From: Brienomyrus brachyistius
Lineage: Eukaryota; Chordata; Actinopteri; Osteoglossiformes; Mormyridae
DNA: 64,000 nt
Assembly (NCBI RefSeq): GCF_023856365.1
Contig: NC_064551.1
Coordinates: forward strand, 19,530,349-19,594,348
Reading direction: 5' to 3'
The translations under genes were made by a program, and so were the position numbers. Shown here in pieces: positions 1 through 33,731 of this stretch (position 1 is the first letter of the stretch; each line of letters opens with the position of its first letter). The notes under the pieces are model-generated. The model was not told the DNA's origin and ran no database searches. It saw nothing but the letters and a program-made list of their open reading frames with translations.

Positions 1-437
1 TGCACTTCACTAACCATTAAGCCACCACTGCCCAAGTTTCAGGTTGAAGGACAAATGGGGCAATGCAAAGTGTGGGGAAATAAAAAAAACAACAACAATT
101 AAAGGCAGCAATTCCAGAGACATCCAACAGCACAAACCACTAATGCTCAGACCACAATGCATAAATGAGAGATAATACTTTGTAACTACACTAGGAGAGT
201 CTATGCAGTCACAGGCAATAGGGAACAGGCTCTTAGTATTCAACTGAGGGGTGAGTGTGAGTGTGCGGGGGCACCTGCGGTTTGAGACTGCATGACGTAA
301 CTGAAGAACATCATGGATCTCTTAAATATTTTGTGCTAAATCCTGAAGCCCCAAGGACTGATGTTAAATGTAAGTAAAGAAAGTAAAGAAACTGACCTTT
401 GAAAATGACCTTCCAGTACAATCAAGCTGCCCTGTAA

Positions 438-502
<65 letters not shown>
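438..502. repeat. (AT)n microsatellite
   Basis: Alternating TA dinucleotides run for about 65 nt with a single G interruption near 488. This is a simple-sequence tract with no coding signal. Confidence 0.95.
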
Positions 503-504
<2 letters not shown>

Positions 505-666
505 AATCATATATTTACAGAATAAGGTAGAAACTACAAATTGAGCCTGAAATTTAAGAGCAAAATTTAATTAAAATTAGGTTCAATTTCCAGTTTTATC
601 GTCAGCTGCTATATTATACTATATATTATACTATATTTTACTATACTAAATTATTATACCAAGGTT

Positions 667-669
<3 letters not shown>

Positions 670-698
<29 letters not shown>

Positions 699-734
699 AG
701 ATAAGATAAGATAAGATAAGATAAGATAAGATAA
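670..734. repeat. (GATAA)13 pentanucleotide array
   Basis: Thirteen uninterrupted copies of gataa. Each unit contains a GATA core, so the array is formally a dense cluster of GATA-factor-like sites, but simple-repeat expansion is the simpler explanation. Confidence 0.95.
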
Positions 735-2853
735 ATTAAGAAAAAACTTTATTTATCCAGAGGGAAATTCTTTTGTCCTTTACACGCTCAGTGCAACAAT
801 AGGAATAAAGGTAAGGTGGAAAAAAAATAGTGCAAAATAACTATAAGTGATACTGTATTGTAACTATATAAATACACATAAATATTCATACTCTGTAAAA
901 AGTTTAAAAAGAAAAAAACTATAACTAAGCTATAACAAACATAATAAAATAACAGATTATTAGTGCATGTGTAATGAAAAGTGACTAAGTGTTTGTGCCT
1001 TGAATAATTGCGATAGCAGCATGTGATGATGGATAAAACAAACAAAAAAAATAGCTACTATTATGGATAAATGATAGTTGCCTTCTCTGCCTTCCATTTT
1101 GTGTGGTGTGTTTAATGTGCTCCATCATTGTCTCAATCCAATTAGGATGGATTACAGAAGTAAGATGTCTTCTGCTTTCCTGAGCCACAGAACCGATGCT
1201 CTGTGATGCTGGTTCAGTTACGAAAAAGAGGATCAGCCTATCACTGAAAACGGACCCCAGCCTTCATTCCAGAGGGCATTTATCAGCAGCAAGTGAGGTA
1301 CTTTAAGCTTTTGTCCTGCAGCATTTAAGTTGCTGAACTGCTTGTATATGAGTGGAATACTTCTGGGGGGTTAAAATATACGCAGAAAGTATCCTTGTAT
1401 TTCACTGAAATGTAAGAGATTTGGAGAAAAATGCAGCTTTTAGGGGAGGGACATTGCAGAATCAGGATGTAGGACATTTCTGTATCAAATGGTTGTCAAA
1501 AGACTGTCAGTGTAACTAAAGGCATAATTGATGGTAAGTACTGAAGGAAAAAATAACATTTGGATGATCATCTAAAATCCTAAACACACTTGTCTTAGTT
1601 AAATTTCTTCGAAAACTATTTGAACGTTAAAGATGTAGAAATTATCAACTGATTAAATGCAGAATGTAATGAACCGCAACCACATGTTGCTCTTGCACAT
1701 ACTGGATGGAACTGGAAAGGCTTCTTGACACTGGCGAATACTGTATACAAAGCAGTGCAGCCCCATAAATGCGGTGTGTATTTTGCGAGCAAGAAAAAAA
1801 TGCAATACATTTACGAACACAATAACTATAGCAGTGATTCTCGGATCAGGTCTGCCTCTCTGTCTAAGTAGGGGGACCAAACACTCGCTTCGGGCCAGTA
1901 ATATCTCTTCGCCGAAAATATGCACGCTTACCAAGAAGGTAAAATATGCATTTTTTTGTGGACATGAGTGTATAAAAGAGTATAACTGCAATATGATGCA
2001 GATAAAATCATCTTTTAATAAAAGTGTCTGCTGTGCGGTAAGATCAGAGGAGCGCAGCGTGACCGGGAACGAATCGCACGCCTTTCGGTAAAAGCAGATT
2101 AGGTGGAATGAGCCGGATGAGGAGCCCAGAGCCTCAGGACGTCACTTGTCGGCTGACTCGGCTGTGCTCGGTATCACAATCAATACCAATCACCCTGACT
2201 CCATTGTAACAGACCAGTGGTGAAGCACCATAGCGAATTCTGATGAACGTTTTCAATATTTGATCTAAATACCGCGGACATGGTATTTAAAAACATAGCC
2301 TAAATAATTTTTCTTCTCAGTTATTTATTTAATTTTATTTTTTTTCCACGGATACAGGTGAGTCTTGCCACAGTCCACGTACTGTGGACTAATAATATCT
2401 GCGGTCGCAGATTCCTGGGTAAGACGTCACTCTCACTTCCGGTTTGCTGCATTTGACGTACCTTAGGTGCCAGGGCATACTTACTGTATATTGTGGAAAC
2501 ACCTACAATTTTTGGCATTACACCTCAAAAGATACTATATAAATATTGGCAGTAATGTTTATGAACAATCAAAGAACAAATATCATACATTAGGCGATTA
2601 AAGATGTAACCTGAGCAACAGTTTAATAAAAAAAGTTCTGCAATCTCTAAAAACTGGAAGTATTTTCACAATTTTGGCCACTAGTGTAGTTTGTTGCAAA
2701 CATTATTCTGTGCAACCTAAAGGGATTGTAAGTAGCAGCTGATGGGAGTAAATTCTGCAAATTTTGTAGGTTCTGGTTCCTGGAGGAAGGAAAACTGGAG
2801 GCTGGGAATTTGTGGAGGGGAATCCTGCAGCATCTTCTCCACGTGACCAGCTG

Positions 2854-3207
2854 ATGGCCAGGATGCCACCACTGGCCCTGCTTCTACTGCAGAGCACCAC
2901 CATCCTGGTGATGTGGGGTGGCCGGCCCGCAGGGGGAGCTGGAGATATGGGGCTGCAGGAGAACCCCCCCTGCAGCCAATACGGCGACCGGGTACTGCCC
3001 GGAGGCCAGTGTGGCATCACGGCCCTGCCGACACAGTGGGGTGAGCGGCGCTGCCCGGACGCGTTCCGGTGCATGGAAGAGGCGCAGCGGTGGCGACGCG
3101 AGAATGAGCAGCGCAAGCAGCAGGTCCTGGTGCTGAAGGAGACGGTCTCAGAGCTGCAGGAAGAGCTGCGGCACCACCGGCACCGCGTCAAGGTGCTGGA
3201 GCTGCAG
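2854..3207 (+). CDS. Fibrinogen-domain gene, coding exon 1
   Basis: Encodes the signal peptide, a cysteine-containing N-terminal segment (CSQYGDRVLPGGQCG, then CPDAFRC) and the first coiled-coil stretch, residues 1-118, ending in phase 0 at ELQ. The donor CAG/GTTAGG is weak at position +3 but is the only one that joins in phase to exon 2. A second in-frame ATG lies three codons downstream of the chosen start. Confidence 0.85.
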
Positions 3208-6200
3208 GTTAGGCCGTGCAAGGCCGACGAGACGATCAACGATCAAAGTGATCAACAAGCAAAACTATCGAGAGTCATCCATCCCTCCCTGCATTATTTT
3301 AAGTGTGTTTTACTGAACGAATGAATGTGCTCAGTTTCTTTGATCTGAAACAGCAAGAACATAGAATTTCACAGGCTGTTTTTATTATTGCGTTAGTCCT
3401 CTTTTTTGAATGCAAGGGTCCCCAGAGTAATGCCAGTGGTCATCCTATGTCAAAGCTATGATAGGTGAATGGATGGATGGATGGATAGATAGATAGATAG
3501 AAAGATAGATAGATAGATAGATAGATAATTCACAATGACGGGGGGAAATTACCCATTAGCAATTACCATTCTTGACCTCAGGAAGTGCAGTTTTGAATGA
3601 GATTAAGGTGACTAGTCGCTTGCGTCTCCCCAGAACGAGGAGAAGAACTGGCTGAACTCCTCGCTGGAACAGCGGCTGCAGGATGCGGAGCGGCATGATG
3701 CTGAGGTCGGCAGCACGCTGCGCCCGCAGGGCATGCTCGTCCACGACATGCAAGTGCAGGTGCACAACCTGGCCGCGTTAGTGGAGAAGGCCCGCCGCAA
3801 TCCAGGCTGCATGGTCAACGTGGTGCGTGCCAGCCAGCTGCTCAGCGCCCACCAAGCCCTGCACCCAGGTCAGCCAGCCGCTAACAACCGCTGGCTGTCA
3901 TACATTTCAAGGAGGATAGCAACTCTTTGCATTTCAGTGTTTCATTAGGTCCTCTTTTAGTGCAAAATGGGACAGTGATTTATTCTGCAAAATAATTTCT
4001 GGGGATGTTAATGTTTCCGTGGTTTAATAAGCTTGCTTTGCTCCTGAATTCATTTAGCTTATATGTAGCATTATTCCCACCACTAGGGGGAGACATATTT
4101 CCAGGAGCCATAAGTGATTATGGTTTTGCGGATGGTTACACCTCCACATGCAATGTGATGGAGGAAATGTACCACAATCCCCAGCAGCAGTGGTTTTACG
4201 ACAGACGGATGGATATTGTGAAAATGTTTAGCGAATAAAAAATTGTTATAGAAAGCGTTTAGTGACTAAAAAATAGTTATGCACAGAAGACAGAAACAAA
4301 AGGTTTTAACCTGAATAATTGTCCTAAGTCTCGGAGATGAGTGTCCGACCCCGTCTCCATTTCAGACGTCCGGCAGGTGAGGAGCTGCCCCATGGACTGT
4401 GCCTCTGTTTATCACGACGGTATCCGGCGCTCGGGGGTCTACACTGTGGTGCCTTCTATGGGGGCCTGGCCTGTGGAGGTCTTCTGTGACATGGACACTG
4501 CCGGTGAGCACTAGGATTTTACACTGTTATATCAGTTCTGCTTTCATGCATTACCTCAGTGTCAGATTGACCAGGTGCCTTATAGTTGGACCCAATTTCA
4601 TTGTAGGTTTAATTTCTTTAAAACTTCCCTGGATTCAGTTTTATTACACATTTTAGTATCAGTCAAGTACTTCTAGTGTTTGTAAAGGGCGATTTGGTAT
4701 CGGCAAAGAGGGGACTTTAGTATTTGTCCAGAATACTTTGGCATTAATGAGTACTTATCTATCAGTAGTGGTTCCTTTAGTATTACTAGAAGGTATTTCA
4801 GTATAATTACAGAGCACTTATGCATTCATAATGATTATATTAGTAGCAGTAGAAGGCACTTCAGTGTTGTTAGAGTGCTTTGGGATTAGTAATGATTATG
4901 TTGGCATTCCTACAAAATACTTAGCTATTATTAGATGAGTAACTTCCAGAGACCTGACCCTCCCCCCTTCCCTGAACATCTGGAGGCATTCAGGCTACCT
5001 GTAAATGAAGCTATCTCTTCAGGGAATGTCCGGCTCTCTGCCCATCTGGTGCCCCCCACCCCTGAGCCGTCAGGCGTGTGCCGTCTCCCCGGCAGGCGGT
5101 GGCTGGACTGTTATCCAACGCCGGCTGGGCGGTTCCGTCAGCTTCGAGCGCAGCTGGCAGGAGTACAAGCTGGGTTTCGGCGACCTGCACTCCGACTTCT
5201 GGCTGGGTAACGAGCACATCCACACGCTGTCCCGGCAGGGGGGCTACGCACTGCGGATCGAGCTGGAGGACTGGAGCAGCGAACGCAAGCACGCCACCTA
5301 TGAGAGCTTCAGGTGGGTGCAGCCCGCTCCACCCGAAACGCTGCCCGTCTGCGGTGCTGCCTTGGGTAGCTGGGAGGAGAAACCAGCTGAGACAATCCGA
5401 GATACATTCAGTCATTGCTGTAGTACTGTGCAGTGCGACACTCGGCGTGCGTCCGATGCTGCCTGGTACATGCTTCACAAGCCCCTCCAAACCTGACCAG
5501 TTAGAAGATGGATGGATGGATGGAGTGGCAGAAATGTTCATTTTGTATTCATTTCTAGTAGTACTCTGAAGTTTGAAAGCAAAGTTCAGGATCATAACAT
5601 TAACCAATGATGTGTAATACCAGGCTTTGTAGCCCACAGTGAGTGGGATTACCGTCCGTTATCAATGGGTGCCTGGTTCACCCAATGGGATCTCAAAAAG
5701 CACTCAACAGAAAGCATGTTCAAGCAGCCAGTGACGGACGGCACACAATAATCTTGTCCACTGTAGATTTTAAAGGGAAAAACATGCAAAAAAAACAAAA
5801 CACCCAAAAACACTCCCTATAAAGTCCTGGCCCATTATGCTTTAGCATCTGCATCATCCTTGGGAGGACTGAGTCATACGCTCCTTCATCCAAGACTCTT
5901 GAGAAGCACTTAAATCGCAAACTTAAGATCTATTAGCTTGTGCCTTATTCCTCTCAATGTGTTCAACAGCAACCTTGGATGTCTGCAGAAGCCTCTTTAT
6001 AGATTTTGTAGCAGAAACAAAGGCGGCTTGAAACAGGAACACGAGAAATCGTCTCATGTTTATGGGACAACAAGCGTTTTGCACATAATGCAGGAAAACC
6101 GGTTTGAAACGTAAATGGCAGTTGACTCTCCCTGATAAATTCAGTAACTCAAGTAAGTCATTATTAACAAAAGGCTTCATAGCTTCAGAAGCCAATAGCT

Positions 6201-7599
6201 ATAATAGTTTCATATGTATTAGGTAGGTGGTTTGGTGCCCCATCCTGGGTTATTCTCTGCCTCATTGTTTCCAGAATAGGCTCCTGACCACCATAGAAGA
6301 AGCAATGTAGAAGATGCATTGAATCACACAGAGTATTTGCATCTCTGTGTAAAATTACTGTGTCATCATCACCCATCCATTGAACCGCATATCTGTGTCA
6401 GGGTCATGGGTACCAAGACTTCATGCCTTAAACAGTTTGATTGTTTGAGTTAGGCAGTGTTTACATGAGGCCACTTGGGAAAAAAAGGATATTGATTTCC
6501 TTTAGGCTCTAAAATGTATTTCTTTTTAAATATGTAGTTTTACATTTTAAATTTTACTTTTGTATCTTCCAAATGATTATCCTGGTTAGGATCATGGAAT
6601 GGGGAGTAACACTGGATGGATGCAGGAACATACGACGGGCAGGATGTCAGTCCATCACACGGTGCACACACAGACACAGACACAGACACACACAGACACA
6701 CACACACATACACACACGTCAAAAAGGACCCAGTGTTTAAAAATAGCTGAAAAATGCATCTTACAAAGGAAATTAGTTTCTGCTAATGTTTTGTATATAA
6801 AGTGACGAAGAAAAAGACTTTTCATAAAACATCCAACAGGCTGAATTTAGCAAGTCGTTGGTTAGATGGGACCATATCCCACATCATACTACAGAAATGT
6901 GCGTGTCAGACCGGTAGGTCAGAGTTCACCTTCACGCGCCTCTCACTGGGCAGCCTCGACGGGGAGGAGACCCAGTACCGCCTGCACGTTTCCGGTTTCA
7001 GCGGCACGGTGAAAGACTCCTTCGGCTGGTACCACAACATGCACGCCTTCAGCACACCCGACATCGGCAACATTTGTGCCCAGATCTCACGTGGAGGCTG
7101 GTGGTACCACCGGTGTTTCCTCACCAACCTCAATGGCGTCTACTATAAGGTACGTCCACCTTTAAGAGATCTGGGGTGGGAGGGAGTGTTCTGGCAATCT
7201 GGACCCTAGAAACAAGTGAGGTGCATTTCTGAGAAAACCAATCCCTGCAGCAATTGTGGAGTCAGAGCCTTGCTCAGGGACCCAACGGTGAAATGAGTCT
7301 GCCAACTTGGGGATTTGAACAAACAACCTTCTGATCACAGGCATACGACTTCCCCACATATTAGCATGGTTCATGGGGAAATACCTCCAGGGAGGCTTTA
7401 ACTAGCCGCCCATCTCCACAGCAGCAACTGACTTATGTTTCGCCTTCATCAGGGGGGGTGGTACACCCCCAGGGACAAGAGGCCTCCGGGCCCAGACGGT
7501 ATCGTCTGGTACAGCTGGAAGGACTCTGATTATTACTCCCTGAAGAAGGTGAGCATGATGATCCGACCACGGGCGTTCCGGCCCCGCCCATCACCGTGA
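2854..7599 (+). CDS. Secreted coiled-coil / fibrinogen C-terminal domain protein (angiopoietin-like group)
   Basis: Six coding exons (2854-3207, 3634-3868, 4366-4503, 5096-5312, 6954-7149, 7453-7599) join in phase to 1287 nt, giving 428 aa. The start is the first ATG in a hydrophobic leader (MARMPPLALLLLQS...), a likely signal peptide ending near residue 28-30. Residues about 70-160 are charged and heptad-like (coiled coil). From about residue 204 a fibrinogen C-terminal domain runs to the end. It has the GGGWTVIQRR motif, FWLGNEHIH, GGWWYHRC, NLNGVYYKGG and YSLKKVSMMIRP, with the four usual cysteines in place. Family members are secreted oligomers that act as ligands or carbohydrate/receptor binders. 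FWLGNEHIH followed by LSRQ recalls ANGPTL7, but the second half differs, so I give no symbol. The usual aspartate-rich calcium loop is missing. Its 3' end faces that of snx9. Confidence 0.9.
3471..3528. repeat. (GGAT)/(GATA) tetranucleotide tract
   Basis: ggatggat passes into gatagata with one aaag interruption, in intron 1 of the fibrinogen-domain gene. Confidence 0.9.
3634..3868 (+). CDS. Fibrinogen-domain gene, coding exon 2
   Basis: Begins after a ctccccag acceptor with NEEKNWLNSS and ends CACCCAG/GTCAGC in phase 1. Continues the coiled coil (LEQRLQDAERHDAEV...VQVHNLAALVEKARR). It carries a potential N-glycosylation site (NSS) and one cysteine (NPGCMV) that could link subunits. Confidence 0.85.
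4366..4503 (+). CDS. Fibrinogen-domain gene, coding exon 3
   Basis: Opens the fibrinogen domain: CPMDCASVYHDGIRRSGVYT followed by VEVFCDMDTAG. The DC and FCDM cysteines form the first conserved disulfide of the fold. Flanked by catttcag and gtgagc, phase 1 to phase 1. Confidence 0.9.
5096..5312 (+). CDS. Fibrinogen-domain gene, coding exon 4
   Basis: Encodes the P1 subdomain core: GGGWTVIQRRLGGSVSFERS, then a segment ending FWLGNEHIHTLSRQGGYALR and IELEDWSSERKHATYESF. Acceptor ccccggcag, donor AG/GTGGGT, ending in phase 2. Confidence 0.92.
6663..6720. repeat. Imperfect (CA)n / cagaca tract
   Basis: Mixed cacaga and caca units in intron 4 of the fibrinogen-domain gene. They follow directly on a fragment (about 6380-6660) resembling the degenerate gtgggaggaaac-type repeat seen elsewhere in the window. 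Confidence 0.8.
6954..7149 (+). CDS. Fibrinogen-domain gene, coding exon 5
   Basis: The acceptor is placed at ctcactgggcag/CCTCGAC because this matches phase 2 from exon 4 and gives the family's usual eight-residue spacing before YRLHV. Residues 315-380 include FSGTVKDSF, the altered calcium-loop segment FSTPDIGNIC, GGWWYHRC and NLNGVYYK. Upstream acceptor-like AGs at about 6908-6932 would insert extra residues and break the spacing. Confidence 0.85.
7233..7357. repeat. SINE-like interspersed repeat fragment
   Basis: The phrase gccttgctcagggacccaacggtgaaatgagtctgcc, followed by a gatttgaacaaacaacctt segment, resembles the copy at 56585-56740 (gccttgctgaaggacccagtggtgaaatcattctgcc). Two degenerate copies in one window support an interspersed repeat. 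It lies in intron 5 of the fibrinogen-domain gene. The family name is not assigned. Confidence 0.6.
7453..7599 (+). CDS. Fibrinogen-domain gene, terminal coding exon 6
   Basis: Starts after cttcatcag in phase 0 with GGWYTPRDKRPPGPDG, continues IVWYSWKDSDYYSLKKVS and MMIRPRAFRPRPSP, and ends at TGA 7597-7599. The IVWYSWKDS and SLKKVSMMIRP segments are the canonical end of the fibrinogen domain, so the protein is complete. Confidence 0.92.
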   Translation, partial: GGWYTPRDKRPPGPDGIVWYSWKDSDYYSLKKVSMMIRPRAFRPRPSP

Positions 7600-8401
7600 C
7601 GAGGTAGCCGGCGGGAGGGGGGTATGAGGGACAGGCCATGTTTCCATCTGGAAGGCCTGGCAGCTCTGCCCTCTGCCCCCGATCATGTTGCAGCCGAGGA
7701 AAAAACTCTTCATTTTTGTATGTAGTGTTTTTCCAAACTATATTTTACTGATCTGTTATACATATAAACGAATGTCCTGCATAAGGTACAGAATGATAAA
7801 GAACACTGTGTTTGTCATAGCTTTGATTAGAATCTGGAAAACATGAATGGCAGATTAAACAAAAATATATCTCTCAAACAAAACTTCACAGGTTATACAT
7901 ACTGTATTTTTCCTTTTTATAAAACGGCTAAAATCGTGAATTTATTGACCGTCTGCTAGGTCACTGATAACTGGAGGGTGGCAGGTGGCTGAGCATGTGA
8001 TTAAAATTTTTTGCTCTCATTTTTTTAACAGTGCACCACGGCACTGCGCCACTGTCACTCATGATTTCTTTACCATTACTGCACTATTTTTTTGTGAAGT
8101 AAAGTTCGCCACAAACTTAATGACCAAGAAACAATGGGTCATAAGGCCCCAGCAGCTGAGAAGCACTGCGAAATGGACAACAGCAATGAATATGCTTCAT
8201 TCCTGGTCTCTGACTCACACAAAAAGCCCATTGTGATTAAACTTGTTTCCTCTGGAGGGAAGCTCTGTGCGACTTCATTCTTTGCATGCGTGTCACACTG
8301 GACCCAAGACAGAACCAGATAGAGAGCACCTGCAGGGCCCACGGCGGCTACCGAAGAACGAAGCTTCCACTCCGCAATTAGGATCCGAGCCGAACCCTCA
8401 G

Positions 8402-8569
8402 CATCCTCACAGACGCAGGCTGCTGAATCCTCACAGACGCAGGCTGCTGAATCCTCACAGACGCAGGTTGCTGAATCCTCACAGACACAGGCTGCTGAAT
8501 CCTCACAGACACAGGCTGCTAAATCCTCACAGACACAGGCTGCTGAATCCTCACAGACGCAGGCTGCTA
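8402..8569. repeat. 24-bp minisatellite, 7 copies
   Basis: Seven tandem copies of a 24-nt unit (aatcctcacagacgcaggctg plus ctg) differ by only a few substitutions, such as gacgc/gacac. Because 24 is a multiple of three, frames stay open through it on both strands. The long open frames here are a by-product and show no gene-like context. Confidence 0.95.
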
Positions 8570-9824
8570 AGATTTCAACCGATTCTACAAATGGACATGT
8601 TGAGGGCTCCAGGGTGGTGTCATTCTGCTCCTCGGGAAGGGAAGCATTGGGCGAAACAAAAAGACAGAAACACACTATTTGGTCTTTATTTTGCCACAAA
8701 CTGCTTATTTTTCCTCGGAGCTACGCGAGAATGAATAACATGGATCGGATAGTTAATGGTCTGCCGATCTTTCACTGATGGTTTCGGTGTATTAAATATT
8801 TACTGTAAAAAAATAAAGGGAAAAGTGATACTCCAGTTATACGCGACTAATTTACAAAAAAAATGTAAAAAAACATGTGCTTTGGGGGGTGGGGACAGGT
8901 ATTATTTACCCACAGCCCCCCCACCCCTGGCACTACTGTAGGACTTTAGAGCTCTAATTGGATCATCTGGGATTGGAACTTGTTGGATTACAAATGGAAT
9001 AACTGATGTGAGCTGGGGGGGCTTTGCAGGGGGGTGGCTGCTAAAAGCCCTTCACACACTTTTGTATAACTGGCAGTTATACACATTGTATGATAAGGGA
9101 ATCCGTTTATATAGAACAAGCAAGCTACTGATTGGGTGTTTAACCTAGATATTGGACATTTCAATGTAAAGTCGTGAAGTAAGATCATCAGGAAACTTAG
9201 AAAATTTAGAAAAAAAAACTAATATCGTGAAACAGTTCTTACGTTCGCTTTGGTAATTTCTGTGGCTAGTTGAGAAAAGACTCATCTGCGATGCTGCAGC
9301 AGAATCCGAATCAGCAGATATGTAGGAAAATTACGTCCACAGCTATGAACTAGTGGAAAGCTGAAGTATGACACATGGAGACTAGTGTTGCGGTGAGATG
9401 AACGGCGAGTATTATTCACATGGCATTCATTCATGGAAACACACCTTATTTGCAATTTAACTGTTAACTTACAGAACATTTGCTTCTAAGTTGTGTAAAA
9501 CTACTGGAAACACACTTCAGAGCAGTGTACTGCCATGTAGGCCGGGGCACTTATGAGCGCTAAAGAAGTCACAGCAACGTTCCCTGTTTAGAATGAGCAG
9601 CCTGTAGCAGCATCCCCCCCCCCCCCCCCCAAGAGCACCTGAGTGCAGGCTGAGGGTAAGAGAGCCCTTTGTCCCCCCCGCAGACGGTCCTGCAAGAAAA
9701 TACCGGCTGCGGTTTCCTCCAACAGTCACCCCTTTGAAAGGGGCCTGATTAGGGCTCATTCTCATTCTGTGTCACATGTGCGAGAATCTCAGCGGGTCCG
9801 GCTGAGCTGTCAGAGTGAGTGAGC

Positions 9825-9938
9825 GGGCCCCCGGAGGACGGGCCCCCGGAGGACGGGGGCCCGGAGGACGGGGGCCCGGAGGACGGGGGCCCGGAGGACG
9901 GGGGCCCGGAGGATGGGGGCCCGGAGGATGGGGGCCCG
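9825..9938. repeat. 15-bp GC-rich minisatellite, 7.5 copies
   Basis: Two units of gggcccccggaggac are followed by five of gggggcccggaggac (the last as ggat) and a partial unit. The G-rich strand has repeated G4-G5 runs. Confidence 0.95.
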
Positions 9939-10860
9939 GGCACCAGTGGGCCTTTCCGTGAGCTTCAGCGTCACCATTTAAGCACAAACCCATTGAAATG
10001 CACCAATAACCAGAGCACATGTTTTTACCATATTATAAATTTATACATATATATATATAATTTATTACACTTGTTAGGAAAAAAAAGGTCAAAGAGCAAT
10101 TCCAGAAGATATTGTAGTTGAAATGTAGGCAGAGTGGAGTCAAAGCAGCCAGTGAGGCAGCAGATGCGGGCGTTACAGGACCAAGAGTGTTTGCCATGGA
10201 GCATGAGGATTCCAGTGAGGTATCTCACATCCAGTATACCCACACCAGGTCCTGCTCCTGGTGCCCAGTGAGTCCTAGCGATCTCCTCCTCGGGGAACCT
10301 TCTGGAATCTCAACGGCTGAAGGGCAGCAAACCTCCTCCCCCCCCCCCCAATTGTCTTCTTAATGCAAGGCAGTGTGTAGCTGGAATGATACACTTCCTG
10401 CAAGTCTGGTTACTAAGCACACTGGGTACTGTGGAGGTCCTGCCTCTATTATCGCCAGTTTGCCGGACAGGCAAACCATGTCCGTCCACCTCTCCCTGTG
10501 CGTGAGGAGATCAGCAAGGCAGCAATGGAAATCCATCTTCCAAAAAAATAAAAAAATCCAAAATCCAATCCGATGATCAGAAGACAGACATGTTTTCTTG
10601 CAAGTCACCGCACAGCATCCATGCGATGCATTTCATGCATGCACACAAGCTTTGAAATGCACCCACTGGCACCGGAGGTTCAGCGACTCTTTGTAAGTGC
10701 TCTGAAGTTTCATTGTTTTGCAATTAATATATCATTGGCCCAAGTGTAACAGCTAATTATATAGTGCTGAAATCATTAATTATCAATAACATGTGAAGAG
10801 CATACAAAAAACAAGCAACCAAAGAGTAGTTTGGCTGTGGAATTGACTGCAGATGCATCT

Positions 10861-33731
<22,871 letters not shown>

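Larger units (their letters stand above)
1..2853. other. Intergenic region, no gene recognised
   Basis: No exon of a recognisable family was found on either strand. The stretch is AT-rich and holds a long (AT)n tract and a (GATAA)n array, followed near 733-790 by a phrase (ctttatttatccagagggaaattc) of a kind that recurs in fish interspersed repeats. Short open frames around 1653-2091 show no domain, splice pattern or similarity I recognise. The last few hundred bases are presumably the promoter and 5' UTR of the fibrinogen-domain gene, but no convincing TATA box or CpG island was picked out. Confidence 0.6.
7600..10860. other. Intergenic region between convergent genes
   Basis: Presumed 3' UTRs of the fibrinogen-domain gene (plus) and snx9 (minus). 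Candidate polyadenylation hexamers are AATAAA at 8812-8817 on the plus strand and the tttatt at 10061-10066, which reads AATAAA on the minus strand. Neither is proven. The rest holds two minisatellites, a G/C homopolymer run near 9614-9630 and no recognisable gene. Confidence 0.5.

Noticed and set aside
6802..6953. Open extension upstream of fibrinogen-domain exon 5
   Set aside because: It is open in frame by chance. Including it would insert residues into a length-conserved part of the domain and breaks the phase from exon 4 unless other acceptors are invoked.
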